The notes: generated from the sequence alone by a model not told the origin. Shown: positions 1 through 8,100, numbered from the stretch's first letter. The stretch: 64,000 bases of DNA from DATBLE01 sp963775695 (GCA_963775695.1 CAVZJU010000002.1:124001-188000); one strand, 5' to 3'. A program made the numbers and translations.

Positions 1-489
1 CTCGAGGTCTGCCGCCGCCTGCGCGAGCGCTCCCGCGTGCCGATCATCGTCGTCACTGCGCGCGGCGAGGAGGTCGATCGCGTCGTCGGCCTCGAGCTCG
101 GCGCCGACGACTACGTGGTCAAGCCGTACGGCCTGCGCGAGCTCGTAGCCCGGATCAGGGCCGTCCGCCGCCGCGCGGAGCCGGTCCAGGCCGAGCAGCG
201 GCTGCTGCTCGTCGGTGGGCTCACGGTCGACACGAGGGCACGTCGCGCGAGCCTGGACGGCCGCGCGCTCGCGCTGACGCCGAAGGAGTTCGACCTGCTG
301 GCGCTGCTCGCGGCCGATCCTGGTGCGGCCGTCACGCGTGAGCGGATCTTCGAGGAGGTCTGGGGAACGCGCTGGTACGGATCGCCGAAGACGATCGACG
401 TGCACGTGGCGGCGTTGCGACGGAAGCTCGGCGATCCCGGGTGGATCGAGACCGTGCGCGGTGTCGGCTTCCGTCTCCGCTCGGCATGA
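1..489 (+). CDS. OmpR/PhoB-family response regulator, 5' truncated by window edge
   Basis: The open frame runs in from base 1, so the start and the phospho-acceptor Asp lie outside the window. What remains is the end of a receiver domain, including the GADDYVVKPY stretch with the conserved Lys-Pro, followed by a winged-helix DNA-binding domain (LTPKEFDLLALL, then the IDVHVAALRRKLG recognition helix and a GVGFRL wing). It should bind DNA when phosphorylated by the kinase encoded next, whose ATG overlaps its stop by 4 bases (ATGA). The regulon cannot be read from the sequence. Confidence 0.93.
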   Translation, partial: LEVCRRLRERSRVPIIVVTARGEEVDRVVGLELGADDYVVKPYGLRELVARIRAVRRRAEPVQAEQRLLLVGGLTVDTRARRASLDGRALALTPKEFDLLALLAADPGAAVTRERIFEEVWGTRWYGSPKTIDVHVAALRRKLGDPGWIETVRGVGFRLRSA

Positions 490-1799
490 GCCGACGGCTC
501 CTGCTCGGGTACCTGAGCCTGACGCTTGCCGTTCTGGCCGTGCTCGAGGTGCCGCTCGGCGTCACGTACGCGCGCAACGAGCGTCGTGACCTGGAGGGAA
601 AAGTCGAGCGGGACGCGGTCACGGTGGCATCGCTGTCCGAGGGCGTCCTCGAGGGAAAGGGGGAGGCTCCGGTCGCATCCCTCCGCTCCATCGCCGCCGG
701 CTACCAGGCCGACACCGGCGGCCGGGTGGTCGTCGTCGGCCCGGGCGGGAACGCAATCGTCGACTCCCGCCCGATCGCGGGCGACACGAGCTTCTCCAAC
801 CGACCCGAGATCGCCGCCGCGCTCGCCGGGAACGTCGCGTCCGGCGTGCGCCACTCGAATACCCTCGGCGTCGACCTGCTCTACGTCGCCGTCCCTGTCG
901 CATCCGCTGGGAAGATCCTGGGCGCGGCCCGGATCACGTATCCGACCTCTGCTGTCGACCGGCGTGTTCGGCGGTACTGGCTGACGCTGGCTGCGATCGC
1001 GGGGATCGTCCTCGTTGGCGTCGCGCTGGTCGGACTGTGGCTTGCGCGCGGAGTCGCGCGGCCGTTGCGGCGCGTGGAAGAGGCCGCGGCCGAGATCGGC
1101 GCGGGGCGTCTCGACGCGAGGGCGCCCGAGGAAGGGCCGCCCGAGGTGCGCAGGCTGGCCCACGAGTTGAACGAGACGGCTGCGAAGCTCCAGCAGCTGC
1201 TCGAGTCGCAGCAGGCGTTCGTCGCGGATGCCTCCCACGAGCTGCGAACGCCGCTGACAGCACTGCGCCTCCGGCTCGAGAACATGGACCCCGCGGCTGC
1301 CGGGCCTGCGCTCGCCGAGGTCGATCGTCTCGGTCGGCTGGTCGAGGCGCTGCTTTCGCTTGCGCGGGCCGATGCTGCGCCTGCCGGCACAGAGGTGGTG
1401 GACGTCGACGCGGTGCTCGCCGACCGGTTGGCCGGGCTGAGTGCGGTCGGGCGAGCGGGCGAGCGCGGGCTGCTGGTGAGGAGCACCTCCGACCGGCTGG
1501 GGCAGATGGTCGACAACCTGGTCGCAAACGCTCTTGCCGTGTCCGATACGGTCTCTGTGTCGGCTGCGTCGGAGGACGGCTGGGTGGAGGTGCACGTCGT
1601 CGACCGCGGCCCCGGACTGAGCGCGGAGGAGCGGGAGCGCGCGTTCGACCGGTTCTGGCGCGGTCACACCCGGACTCCGGGATCCGGGTTGGGCCTGGCG
1701 ATCGTGCGCCGGCTTGCGCGGGCGGACGGAGGCGATGCCGAGCTCAGGGAGGCTGCGGGCGGGGGCATGGACGCCGTCGTCAGGCTCCGCCGGGCGTAG
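486..1799 (+). CDS. Membrane sensor histidine kinase partner of the upstream regulator
   Basis: 437 residues from an ATG that overlaps the regulator stop, which is why I prefer it to an in-frame start 45 bases upstream. An N-terminal membrane segment (about residues 6-28), an extracytoplasmic sensor region, a second membrane segment near residues 160-185, a HAMP linker, a HisKA helix with DASHELRTPL (phospho-acceptor His251) and a HATPase domain with an N-box-like VDNLVANAL and the G-box GSGLGLAIV. It is a classic two-component pair in one operon. The sensor domain has no motif I recognise, so the stimulus is unknown. Confidence 0.93.
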   Translation: MSRRLLLGYLSLTLAVLAVLEVPLGVTYARNERRDLEGKVERDAVTVASLSEGVLEGKGEAPVASLRSIAAGYQADTGGRVVVVGPGGNAIVDSRPIAGDTSFSNRPEIAAALAGNVASGVRHSNTLGVDLLYVAVPVASAGKILGAARITYPTSAVDRRVRRYWLTLAAIAGIVLVGVALVGLWLARGVARPLRRVEEAAAEIGAGRLDARAPEEGPPEVRRLAHELNETAAKLQQLLESQQAFVADASHELRTPLTALRLRLENMDPAAAGPALAEVDRLGRLVEALLSLARADAAPAGTEVVDVDAVLADRLAGLSAVGRAGERGLLVRSTSDRLGQMVDNLVANALAVSDTVSVSAASEDGWVEVHVVDRGPGLSAEERERAFDRFWRGHTRTPGSGLGLAIVRRLARADGGDAELREAAGGGMDAVVRLRRA

Positions 1800-1802
1800 G
1801 CC

Positions 1803-1808
1803 TACACT
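1803..1808 (+). promoter_or_regulatory. TACACT -10-like hexamer for recG
   Basis: TANNNT hexamer placed 8 bases before the GTG of recG, overlapping nothing but the short gap after the kinase gene. No Shine-Dalgarno sequence follows, so a leaderless or nearly leaderless recG transcript is the simplest reading. Confidence 0.45.
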
Positions 1809-1816
1809 GGCGGGTC

Positions 1817-3883
1817 GTGACGCGCCCCACGGGCTTTGCGACCGGGGACCGGCCGAAGGCCTGGCCCCGCCTGCGCGGCGAGCCGCGGCCCGAGCGCCTG
1901 GCGTCGCAGCTCGACTCGCTCCCAGGGGTCGGCCCGAGGATCGCCGGCCGGCTGCGGAAGCTCGGCCTCGCCACCGTCCGCGACCTGCTCGAGCATCGGC
2001 CCCGCGACTATCAGCGCTCCGTCGGCGAGAGCCGTATCGTCGACCTCTTCGGCGAGCAGGAGGCGGTGATCGTCGGCGAGGTGCAGAGCGTCTCGCTGCG
2101 GCGCGCGCGCGGCAGGTTGACGATCTTGACGGCGACCGTCGCGGACGAGACCGGGGCGATCCCGGCCGTCTGGTTCAACCAGGACTGGCTGAAGGAGAAG
2201 CTGCAGCCCGGGACGCGCGTGCGCCTCCGCGGGCAGCTCCGCCGCAATGCGTTCAACGTCAAGTCGTACGATTTGAGCGGCGGGGCGGCGACCGCCGACC
2301 TGGCGCCGATCTATCCGGCCGGCGAGGAGGTCACGCCGCCCCGGCTCCGCGCCCTGGCCGACCGCGCGCTCGAGCTCGTCCCCAACGAGCCGGACCCCCT
2401 GCCGGCCGGCCTGAAGCAGCGGGAACGCCTGCCGCGCAGGGCCGACGCCCTCTACGCCCTCCACCGCCCGAGGACGCTCGAGGAGGCGGAGGAAGGGAGA
2501 CGCCGGCTCGCGTTCGACGAGCTGCTCCTGCTCCAGCTCGGCCTTGCCCGCCGGACGCGCGAGCGCGAGCACGAGGTCGCGCCGGCGCTCGGCGAGCCGG
2601 GCGAGCTGCTCGAGCGCTACCGCGCCGCTCTGCCCTTCGAGCTGACCGAGCACCAGGAGCAGGCGATCTCCGACCTCGACCGCGATCTCGCCCGCGCTAC
2701 TCCGATGCAGCGGCTGCTTCAGGGCGACGTCGGCTCCGGGAAGACGGCGGTCGCGCTGTATGCGCTCCTGCGGGCGGTCGAGCGCGGCTACCAGGGCGCG
2801 TTGATGGCCCCGACCGAGACCCTCGCCGAGCAGCACTTCCTCACCGTCGAGGGGATCTGCCGCGAGCTCGGCGTCACCTGCGGCCTGCTGACCAGCTCGG
2901 TCGGCAAGCGCGCGCGTGACGTCGCCGGCGGCGCCTCGATCCTGGTCGGCACGCACGCGCTGATCCAGGAGGGGGTGGACCTGCAGAACGTCGGCGTCGC
3001 GGTCGTCGACGAGCAGCACCGTTTCGGCGTCGAGCAGCGCAAGGCGCTCGTCGAGGGCCGCACGCCGCATGTTCTGCACATGACCGCGACGCCGATCCCG
3101 CGCACGCTCGCCCTCACGGTCTACGGCGACCTGGCGGTCAGCGAGATCGCGAAGCCGCCCGCCTCGCGCCGGCCGGTCCTGACGAGCTGGATCGAGGAAG
3201 GCCGAGCTCCCGAGGCGTACCGGCGGCTGACGCGACTGCTGCGCGAAGGGCGCCAGGCCTACGTCGTCTGCCCGCTGATCGAGCAGTCCGAGACCTCGCG
3301 GGCGCGGGCGGCAGAACAGGAGGCCGCGAGGTTGCAGCGCGGAGAGCTCGAGGGCTTCCGCGTCGGGTGCATGCACGGTCGGCTGAAGCCGGCCGACCGG
3401 CGTGAGCTGATGGCGAGGTTCAAGGCGCGAGAGCTGGACGTCCTGGTCGCGACGACGGTGATCGAGGTCGGCGTCGACGTCCCGAACGCAACAGTGATGA
3501 TCGTGCAGGAGGCCGACCGCTTCGGACTGGCCCAGCTGCACCAGCTCCGCGGCCGCGTCGGCCGCGGAGCCGAGCAGTCGTACTGTCTGCTGGTCTCGCG
3601 GCCGAAGGAGGAGCTGACCGAGGCGGCCGTCCGCCGCCTGGAGGCGCTCGTCGAGACGACCGACGGATTCGAGCTCGCCGAGATCGACCTGGAGCTGCGG
3701 GGCGAAGGCCAGCTGCTCGGCACGCGCCAGGCGGGTCTATCCGACCTCCGCTTCACCAAGCTCCGCGCCGACCGCCCGCTCCTCGAGAGGGCTCGGGCGG
3801 CGGCGCTGGAGCTGATCGACGTCGAGGGCCCGCTCGACGACGCGGTGGGCGCGTTGTTCCCGGACGAGGGACTCGCCGCCTAG
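1817..3883 (+). CDS. recG: ATP-dependent DNA helicase RecG
   Basis: 688 residues, the usual RecG length. It remodels stalled forks and Holliday junctions. The N-terminal wedge domain has the LDSLPGVGPRIAGRLRKLGLATVRDLLEHRP helix-hairpin-like start and an OB fold (about 80-170). Helicase motif I is GDVGSGKT near residue 305, motif II is DEQH near 397, motif III is MTATPIPRTL, and the C-terminal half has QLRGRVGRG. The frame is open much further upstream, but the GTG at 1817 lies just after the kinase gene and has a TANNNT hexamer in front. It ends tail to tail, with a 4-base overlap, against the next gene on the other strand. Confidence 0.96.
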   Translation: MTRPTGFATGDRPKAWPRLRGEPRPERLASQLDSLPGVGPRIAGRLRKLGLATVRDLLEHRPRDYQRSVGESRIVDLFGEQEAVIVGEVQSVSLRRARGRLTILTATVADETGAIPAVWFNQDWLKEKLQPGTRVRLRGQLRRNAFNVKSYDLSGGAATADLAPIYPAGEEVTPPRLRALADRALELVPNEPDPLPAGLKQRERLPRRADALYALHRPRTLEEAEEGRRRLAFDELLLLQLGLARRTREREHEVAPALGEPGELLERYRAALPFELTEHQEQAISDLDRDLARATPMQRLLQGDVGSGKTAVALYALLRAVERGYQGALMAPTETLAEQHFLTVEGICRELGVTCGLLTSSVGKRARDVAGGASILVGTHALIQEGVDLQNVGVAVVDEQHRFGVEQRKALVEGRTPHVLHMTATPIPRTLALTVYGDLAVSEIAKPPASRRPVLTSWIEEGRAPEAYRRLTRLLREGRQAYVVCPLIEQSETSRARAAEQEAARLQRGELEGFRVGCMHGRLKPADRRELMARFKARELDVLVATTVIEVGVDVPNATVMIVQEADRFGLAQLHQLRGRVGRGAEQSYCLLVSRPKEELTEAAVRRLEALVETTDGFELAEIDLELRGEGQLLGTRQAGLSDLRFTKLRADRPLLERARAAALELIDVEGPLDDAVGALFPDEGLAA

Positions 3884-4635
3884 GCCGCTGCCGCTGCGAC
3901 CGCGTTGAGGTCGCGGCCGAGCAGGAGGCCGTTGTAGGCGAACTCCTCTTCCCGGAGTGCCCGGTTGTAGTCGTGGAGCGCTTCGCCTTTCAGCGACGCG
4001 CCGTGCATCGCGTGGATCCAGACCGGGTCGAGCTCCTCGATCCGGTCGACGACGGTGCGCACCGGGTTCTCGGAGGCGAAGATGCCGATCCCGCGGTAGA
4101 CCTCGATCATCGCCGCGGACAGGTTCTCGCTCGTGACCGGCGGCTGGTCGCCCGGCTGCAGGTACAGGTCGGACGGGAAGAGGCTCCCTGTCGACTCCTC
4201 GAACAGCATCATCGAGTCCCAGTGGTGGACGTGCGGTGTCTCCAGGAAACGGAGCGTTTGCCGTCCGAGCTCGAGCCTCTCGCCGTCCATGAAGCTCCGC
4301 ACGCGTCCGGTGTCGAGTCCGAAGCTCGCCGCGTTCAGCTGGATCGAGAGCGGCGAGCCGACGAGCTCCGCGCCGGGAGCCTCGCCCAAGAATCGGTCCA
4401 TGCCGCCGTTCTCGTCGCCCTCCCAGTGGAGAAGGACGAGGTTCGCGAGCGTGGCCGGGTCGAGCACCTTGCGGATCGCCGCCCGGACGTTCTCGTAGAG
4501 GAAGTAGTCGCCCGTGTGGACGAGCGTCGGCTGCTCGTCGTCGATCAGGAACTGGTTGAAGGTGATCCCGTACGTCTCGGTCATTGTCGAGATGCGGAAG
4601 ATGCCGCCGACGAGGTGGTCGATTCTGGTCTCCAT
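3880..4635 (-). CDS. Oxygen-binding-diiron-like metallo-beta-lactamase-fold protein
   Basis: 251 residues from an ATG with a strong GGAGG six bases upstream. The layout matches the diiron domain of flavodiiron proteins: HWEGD gives H70-x-E72-x-D74, then TPHVHHWDSMM (H135-H138), FPSDLY (D156) and HAMHG (H211). The second His of the HxExDH motif is replaced by Glu75. There is no flavodoxin domain, so it would need a separate electron donor if it reduces O2 or NO. It is divergent from a TetR regulator with an inverted repeat over its promoter, so control by that regulator is likely. An oxidative or nitrosative stress role is an inference. Confidence 0.85.
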   Translation of the reverse strand: METRIDHLVGGIFRISTMTETYGITFNQFLIDDEQPTLVHTGDYFLYENVRAAIRKVLDPATLANLVLLHWEGDENGGMDRFLGEAPGAELVGSPLSIQLNAASFGLDTGRVRSFMDGERLELGRQTLRFLETPHVHHWDSMMLFEESTGSLFPSDLYLQPGDQPPVTSENLSAAMIEVYRGIGIFASENPVRTVVDRIEELDPVWIHAMHGASLKGEALHDYNRALREEEFAYNGLLLGRDLNAVAAAAA

Positions 4636-4674
4636 CGCTCCTCCATTTCGTTGCACAGTAGTGTGTAGCGAGCG

Positions 4675-4703
4675 ATCATAAATCACTGCACGCATTTGTG
4701 CAA
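4675..4703 (-). promoter_or_regulatory. Promoter of the diiron gene with TetR-type operator
   Basis: Read on the minus strand, TTGCAC (4698-4703) is followed by exactly 17 bases and TATGAT (4675-4680), a good vegetative promoter. An inverted repeat TGCAC-N6-GTGCA (4687-4702) overlaps the -35 element. A further TTGCAC (4651-4656) sits in the opposite orientation. The position suits repression by the divergent TetR protein. Confidence 0.65.
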
Positions 4704-4714
4704 CAATTAGTTCC

Positions 4715-5296
4715 GTGACCCGCAAGTACGAGCTCAAGAAGCGTGCAGAGCGCCAGGAGGAGACCCGGCGGCGCATCGTCGAGGCGGCGATCCAGCTGCA
4801 TCGGACGAAGGGGCCCGCGCGCACGACGTTCAGCGACATCGCCGCGCGCGCGAGCGTCCAGCGGCACACGCTCTACCGCTACTTCCCGAACGAGCGCGCG
4901 ATGGGGCTCGCCTGCTCGGGTCACCACTTCGAGCTCAACCCGCCGCCCGATCCGGCCCAGTGGGAGGGGATCGCGGATCCCGGCGAGCGCCTGCGTGTCG
5001 GGCTCGAGGCGCTCTACTCGTGGTTCGAGCGCAACGAGGACATGCTCGGCTGCGTGCTGCGTGACGCCGAGGTCGATCCGCTGACGCGTGAACTCTTCGA
5101 ACTGCGAGCCGCGGAGCCGATGGAACGGATCGCCGGCGCACTGTCCCAGGGCGTGGGCAACGCCAGGCGGGCGCAGGCGGCCCTCTCGCTCGCGCTCGAC
5201 TTCCACGCGTGGCGTCGTCTCGCGCAGAGCGGCCTCGACGCGGCCGAGGCCGCGGCGCTGATGGCGGACGCAGTGGCCTGCGCGCGATCCACGTAG
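4715..5296 (+). CDS. TetR-family transcriptional regulator
   Basis: 193 residues from a GTG. A helix-turn-helix domain fills residues 16-62 (RRRIVEAAIQLHRTKG, then TFSDIAARASVQRHTLYRYFPNER), a clear TetR signature. The C-terminal ligand and dimer domain is not recognisable beyond its helical character. The gene is divergent from the diiron-like enzyme with only 79 bases between the starts, and an inverted repeat in that gap makes it the likely regulator of both genes. The inducer is unknown. Confidence 0.9.
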   Translation: MTRKYELKKRAERQEETRRRIVEAAIQLHRTKGPARTTFSDIAARASVQRHTLYRYFPNERAMGLACSGHHFELNPPPDPAQWEGIADPGERLRVGLEALYSWFERNEDMLGCVLRDAEVDPLTRELFELRAAEPMERIAGALSQGVGNARRAQAALSLALDFHAWRRLAQSGLDAAEAAALMADAVACARST

Positions 5297-5322
5297 GGAC
5301 AGACCCTCCGGGTTCCATGGCG

Positions 5323-5328
5323 TAGCCT
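5323..5328 (+). promoter_or_regulatory. TAGCCT -10-like hexamer for rsmD
   Basis: TANNNT hexamer ending 7 bases before the rsmD GTG, with no Shine-Dalgarno sequence between, as expected for a leaderless start. Confidence 0.45.
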
Positions 5329-5335
5329 TGCGCGC

Positions 5336-5857
5336 GTGCGGATCATCGCCGGGGCAAACCGCGGCGCGCGCATCTTCGCGCCGAAGGGCGAGGACACCCG
5401 GCCCACTTCCGATCGCGTCAGGGAGGCGGCCTTCAACCTGATCGGCCCCGTCGAGGCCGCGACCGTGCTCGATCTCTTCGCCGGCTCGGGAGCGATGGGG
5501 CTCGAGGCGCTGTCCCGCGGCGCGGCGTCGGCGACGTTCGTGGAGAGCGACCGCGACGCGTGCCGGACGATCGACCGGAACCTGGAGAAGCTCGGCCTGA
5601 CCGGTGCGACCGTTCTCCAGCGGGACGTGTTCCAGGCACTCGCCGCCGGCCGCCGCACCTACGATCTGATCCTCTGCGACCCGCCGTACGGCTTCGACCA
5701 GGACGCGAGGATCGCCCCCTGTCTCGTCCGTGCCCTGGCTCCCGACGGCCTGGTCGTCTACGAGACGACGTCGCGCCGCGAGCCCGCTCTCGGCGATCTC
5801 CGCGTCCGCACCTCGCGCACGTACGGCTCGGCTCGCCTTACGCTGTTCGAGCATTGA
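5336..5857 (+). CDS. rsmD: 16S rRNA (guanine(966)-N2)-methyltransferase RsmD
   Basis: 173 residues, close to the family norm. It methylates G966 of 16S rRNA with S-adenosylmethionine. MRIIAGANRGARIFAP is the typical N terminus, followed by RPTSDRVREAAFN, the SAM-binding motif VLDLFAGSGAMGLEALSRG, and the catalytic DPPYGF near residue 115. The stop overlaps the TTG start of coaD by 4 bases. The rsmD-coaD pair is a widespread arrangement, so the two are probably translationally coupled. Confidence 0.95.
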   Translation: MRIIAGANRGARIFAPKGEDTRPTSDRVREAAFNLIGPVEAATVLDLFAGSGAMGLEALSRGAASATFVESDRDACRTIDRNLEKLGLTGATVLQRDVFQALAAGRRTYDLILCDPPYGFDQDARIAPCLVRALAPDGLVVYETTSRREPALGDLRVRTSRTYGSARLTLFEH

Positions 5858-6369
5858 TCACGGCGATCTACCCCGGCACGTACGACCCCGTGACCCTCGG
5901 GCACGTCGACGTCATCCGCCGCGCGGCCGCGATCTTCGACCGCGTCGTCGTCGGCGTCGTCCGACACCCGGTGCACAAGGAGCCGACGTTCGCGATCGAC
6001 GAGCGCGTCGCCTTCGTCCGCGACGCCCTCGCCGACGTGTCGAACGTCGAGGTGGACGTGTTCGCCGAACTGGTCGTCGACTTCGCCCGCCGCTGGGAGG
6101 CGAAGGCGATCGTGAAGGGACTGCGGGTCATCTCCGACTTCGAGTGGGAATTCCAGATGAACCAGCTGAACCGCCACCTCGCCCCCGAGATCGAAACCGT
6201 CTACGTGATGGCCAGCCCGCTCTACTCGTTCATCTCGTCCAGCGGCGTGAAGGAGATCGCCGCCTTCGGCGGCAACGTCGACGAGCTGGTCCCGCCCGCG
6301 GTGGCCGCGAGGTTCCGGGAGCTCTTCCCGGAGGGGCGGGGCGGCGCCCCCACGAGCCCGCAGGAGTAA
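5854..6369 (+). CDS. coaD: Phosphopantetheine adenylyltransferase
   Basis: 171 residues from a TTG that overlaps the rsmD stop (TTGA). It joins ATP and 4'-phosphopantetheine to form dephospho-CoA. The nucleotidyltransferase motif YPGTYDPVTLGHVDVI is at residues 6-21, the KGLRVISDFEWEFQMNQLN region follows, and the ISSSGVKEIAAFGG motif near residue 128 completes the active site. An upstream start in the same frame would run through rsmD and add unrelated sequence, so TTG is preferred. The last residues are low in complexity. Confidence 0.95.
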   Translation: MITAIYPGTYDPVTLGHVDVIRRAAAIFDRVVVGVVRHPVHKEPTFAIDERVAFVRDALADVSNVEVDVFAELVVDFARRWEAKAIVKGLRVISDFEWEFQMNQLNRHLAPEIETVYVMASPLYSFISSSGVKEIAAFGGNVDELVPPAVAARFRELFPEGRGGAPTSPQE

Positions 6370-6385
6370 CATGCCCGCTCTTGGC

Positions 6386-6409
6386 GCCAACCAGGCTCGC
6401 CTGGTTGGC
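6386..6409 (+). terminator. 11-bp perfect inverted repeat after coaD
   Basis: GCCAACCAGGC and GCCTGGTTGGC are separated by two bases, giving a very stable hairpin (10-bp stem, 4-base loop in practice). It starts 16 bases after the coaD stop and ends 20 bases before the next ATG. There is no T tract, so it may stall transcription or separate the two transcripts rather than act as a simple terminator. Confidence 0.5.
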
Positions 6410-6416
6410 TGCCGGG

Positions 6417-6422
6417 TAGACT
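6417..6422 (+). promoter_or_regulatory. TAGACT -10-like hexamer
   Basis: TANNNT hexamer ending 7 bases before the ATG at 6430, directly after the strong hairpin. It fits a separate leaderless transcript for the coiled-coil gene. Confidence 0.45.
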
Positions 6423-6429
6423 GCAGCTG

Positions 6430-6930
6430 ATGGACGTCCTCGTACTCATCGACAAGCTCGACGACCTCGTGCACAACGCGAAGGCCGTGCCGCTCACCGA
6501 CCAGGTCCGCATCGACCGCGAGGAGATCTACGACATCCTCGATCAGATGCGCGCGACCATCCCCGAGGAGATCAAGCAGGCCCGCTGGATCGTCAAGGAA
6601 CGGCAGGAGATGCTGGCCGAGGCGAAGCGGGAGTGCGACCGGATCCTCGGCGAGGCGCGCGAGCAGGCAGCGCGCGAGGCCTCGCAGACGGAGATCGTCA
6701 AGCTCGCGGAGCGCCAGGCGCAGGAGATCATCGACGAGGCTCGGCGGCAGGCCCGCGAGACGCGTCTCGAGATGGAGGACTGGGCCGACGGCATCCTCTC
6801 CACGCTCGAGGTCAACCTCGACAAGTTCCTCAGCGCCGTCAAGCGCGGCCGGGAGCGGCTGCACGAGCGCTCGCAGGAGAACGTCGTCGCCGGGGTCGCG
6901 GCGAACGACGGCGACGAAGCGGCGTACTGA
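6430..6930 (+). CDS. DivIVA/SepIVA-like coiled-coil protein
   Basis: 166 residues, soluble, with no catalytic motif. The N terminus (MDVLVLIDKLDDLVHNA) is followed by a long charged coiled coil (about 45-135) rich in Glu, Arg and Ala, with repeated AR/ER-EQAAREA heptads. Proteins of this type lie next to coaD/rsmD in many actinobacteria and are related to DivIVA or SepIVA cell-division and cell-wall organisers. It could be mistaken for ATP synthase subunit b because of its coiled coil, but there is no membrane segment. The division role is inferred from family resemblance and context. Confidence 0.75.
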   Translation: MDVLVLIDKLDDLVHNAKAVPLTDQVRIDREEIYDILDQMRATIPEEIKQARWIVKERQEMLAEAKRECDRILGEAREQAAREASQTEIVKLAERQAQEIIDEARRQARETRLEMEDWADGILSTLEVNLDKFLSAVKRGRERLHERSQENVVAGVAANDGDEAAY

Positions 6931-6941
6931 GCTGGCCCGCA

Positions 6942-6968
6942 GCGGCGACGGGCAAAGCCCGCCGCCGC
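6942..6968. terminator. Bidirectional hairpin between convergent genes
   Basis: A 12-bp stem with one mismatch and an AAA loop (GCGGCGACGGGC / GCCCGCCGCCGC) fills the 50-base gap between the coiled-coil gene and the convergent LysR gene. There is no T tract. Confidence 0.55.
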
Positions 6969-6980
6969 GCGACGAGCGCA

Positions 6981-7919
6981 CTACGCCGCTTCGGCCGACG
7001 CACCGACGCTCGACGTCAGCTTCTGCGACAGCTGGACGAACGCCTCCGCCGCACGGGTGCGGCGCCGGTCGCGGTGCCAGGCGATTCCGATCAGGCGCGG
7101 CGGCACGCGGTCGCCCAGATCGACGACGTGAATCGCCGGGTCGGTTTCGTCGACGGTGAGGCGGGGGACGACGGCGACGCCGACACCGGCGGCAACGAGG
7201 CCCTGGACGGTCCCGTTGTCGTCGGAGCGGAACGCGATGTGCGGCTCGCGGCCGGCCTGGCGCAAGCGGTCCTCGACCCGCTGGTTGGTGCGGCAGGTGC
7301 GGTTCGAGATCAGCGGATGGTCGAGCAGCTCGCGCAGGCTCGGCGGCCGGTCACGCGACGCGAGCGGGGAACCCGTCGGAACGACGAGCACGTACGGGTC
7401 ACGGAAGAGCTCTACCGCCTCGCACGGGCCCGGCTCCAACGGCAGCACGACGAAGCTGAGATCCAGCTGGCCGCGCTCCACCAGCTCGAGCAGGTCGCGG
7501 TCGTCCGCGGACTCCTGGAGTGTGATGTCGACCTGCGGCCACTCGCCGCAGAACTCCCGCAACAGCTCCGGTAACACGCGCGCGCCGACGCTCTGGTACG
7601 TGCCGATCCGCAGCGGGCCGGCGTCGCCGGCGTCGAGCGCGGCGAGGTCCGCCTGCGCGGCCTGCAACCGGGCCGCGATCGCATCCGCGTGGCGGAGCAG
7701 GAGGTCGCCCGGCTCGGTCAGCGACACGGGGCGTGGGCCTCCCGGGCGGTCGATCAGGCGGCGGCCGACGATCCGCTCGAGCATTGCGATCTGCTGGCTG
7801 ATCGCCGACTGGGTGTAGCCCAGCCGCCGCGCAGCGCGACCGAAGGTTCCCTCTTCGGCGATCGCCTTCAGGGCGATCAGGTGCCGTAGCTCGAGGCCGA
7901 GCCAGCTATCAGGAGCCAT
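6981..7919 (-). CDS. LysR-family transcriptional regulator
   Basis: 312 residues, normal for LysR proteins. The winged HTH is at residues 10-70 (LRHLIALKAIAEEGTFGRAARRLG, then YTQSAISQQIAMLERIVGRRLIDR). The rest is a periplasmic-binding-protein-like effector domain. It is divergent from a mini-gene and an EamA exporter. The 61-base gap holds an inverted repeat typical of LysR sites that also overlaps its own -10, so it probably represses itself and controls the exporter. The effector cannot be predicted. Confidence 0.92.
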   Translation of the reverse strand: MAPDSWLGLELRHLIALKAIAEEGTFGRAARRLGYTQSAISQQIAMLERIVGRRLIDRPGGPRPVSLTEPGDLLLRHADAIAARLQAAQADLAALDAGDAGPLRIGTYQSVGARVLPELLREFCGEWPQVDITLQESADDRDLLELVERGQLDLSFVVLPLEPGPCEAVELFRDPYVLVVPTGSPLASRDRPPSLRELLDHPLISNRTCRTNQRVEDRLRQAGREPHIAFRSDDNGTVQGLVAAGVGVAVVPRLTVDETDPAIHVVDLGDRVPPRLIGIAWHRDRRRTRAAEAFVQLSQKLTSSVGASAEAA

Positions 7920-7932
7920 AATGGAAATGACA

Positions 7933-7954
7933 GATTAGACGATTGGCGCTAATC
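7933..7954. promoter_or_regulatory. LysR-type operator
   Basis: GATTAG-N10-CTAATC is a perfect 6-bp inverted repeat of the T-N11-A kind bound by LysR proteins. It overlaps a TAATCT -10-like hexamer (7932-7937, minus strand) of the LysR gene and lies upstream of the divergent transporter unit. Confidence 0.6.
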
Positions 7955-7980
7955 ATGTGCCGGCAGGCACGCTTGCGGTC

Positions 7981-8100
7981 GTGGAGATCGTGATCCTCCT
8001 CACGATACTGATCCTCGCCGGCGTGCTCTCGGTGGTGGGCCCCGATACCCACGACTACGACGTGAACGACCGGCGGGGCTGGTGGCCCGGCAGCAGGTAG
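7981..8100 (+). CDS. Small single-pass membrane protein (39 residues)
   Basis: A GTG-initiated frame of 39 residues. It starts MEIVILLTILILAGVLSVV, one hydrophobic membrane segment, and ends with a polar tail containing DRRGWWPG. It lies between the LysR operator and the exporter gene and overlaps the exporter start by 19 bases, so the two would be translated together. I do not recognise a family. Its placement suggests an accessory subunit or a leader peptide for the EamA transporter, but codon pattern is the only direct support. Confidence 0.5.
   Translation: MEIVILLTILILAGVLSVVGPDTHDYDVNDRRGWWPGSR

Noticed and set aside
1037..1816. Long open frame extending recG upstream by 260 codons
   Set aside because: It runs through the kinase gene in another frame, is Arg/Ala-rich shadow sequence typical of high GC, and the normal RecG start matches the GTG at 1817.
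6430..6930. ATP synthase b subunit
   Set aside because: The coiled coil resembles it, but there is no N-terminal membrane helix and no other ATP synthase gene nearby.
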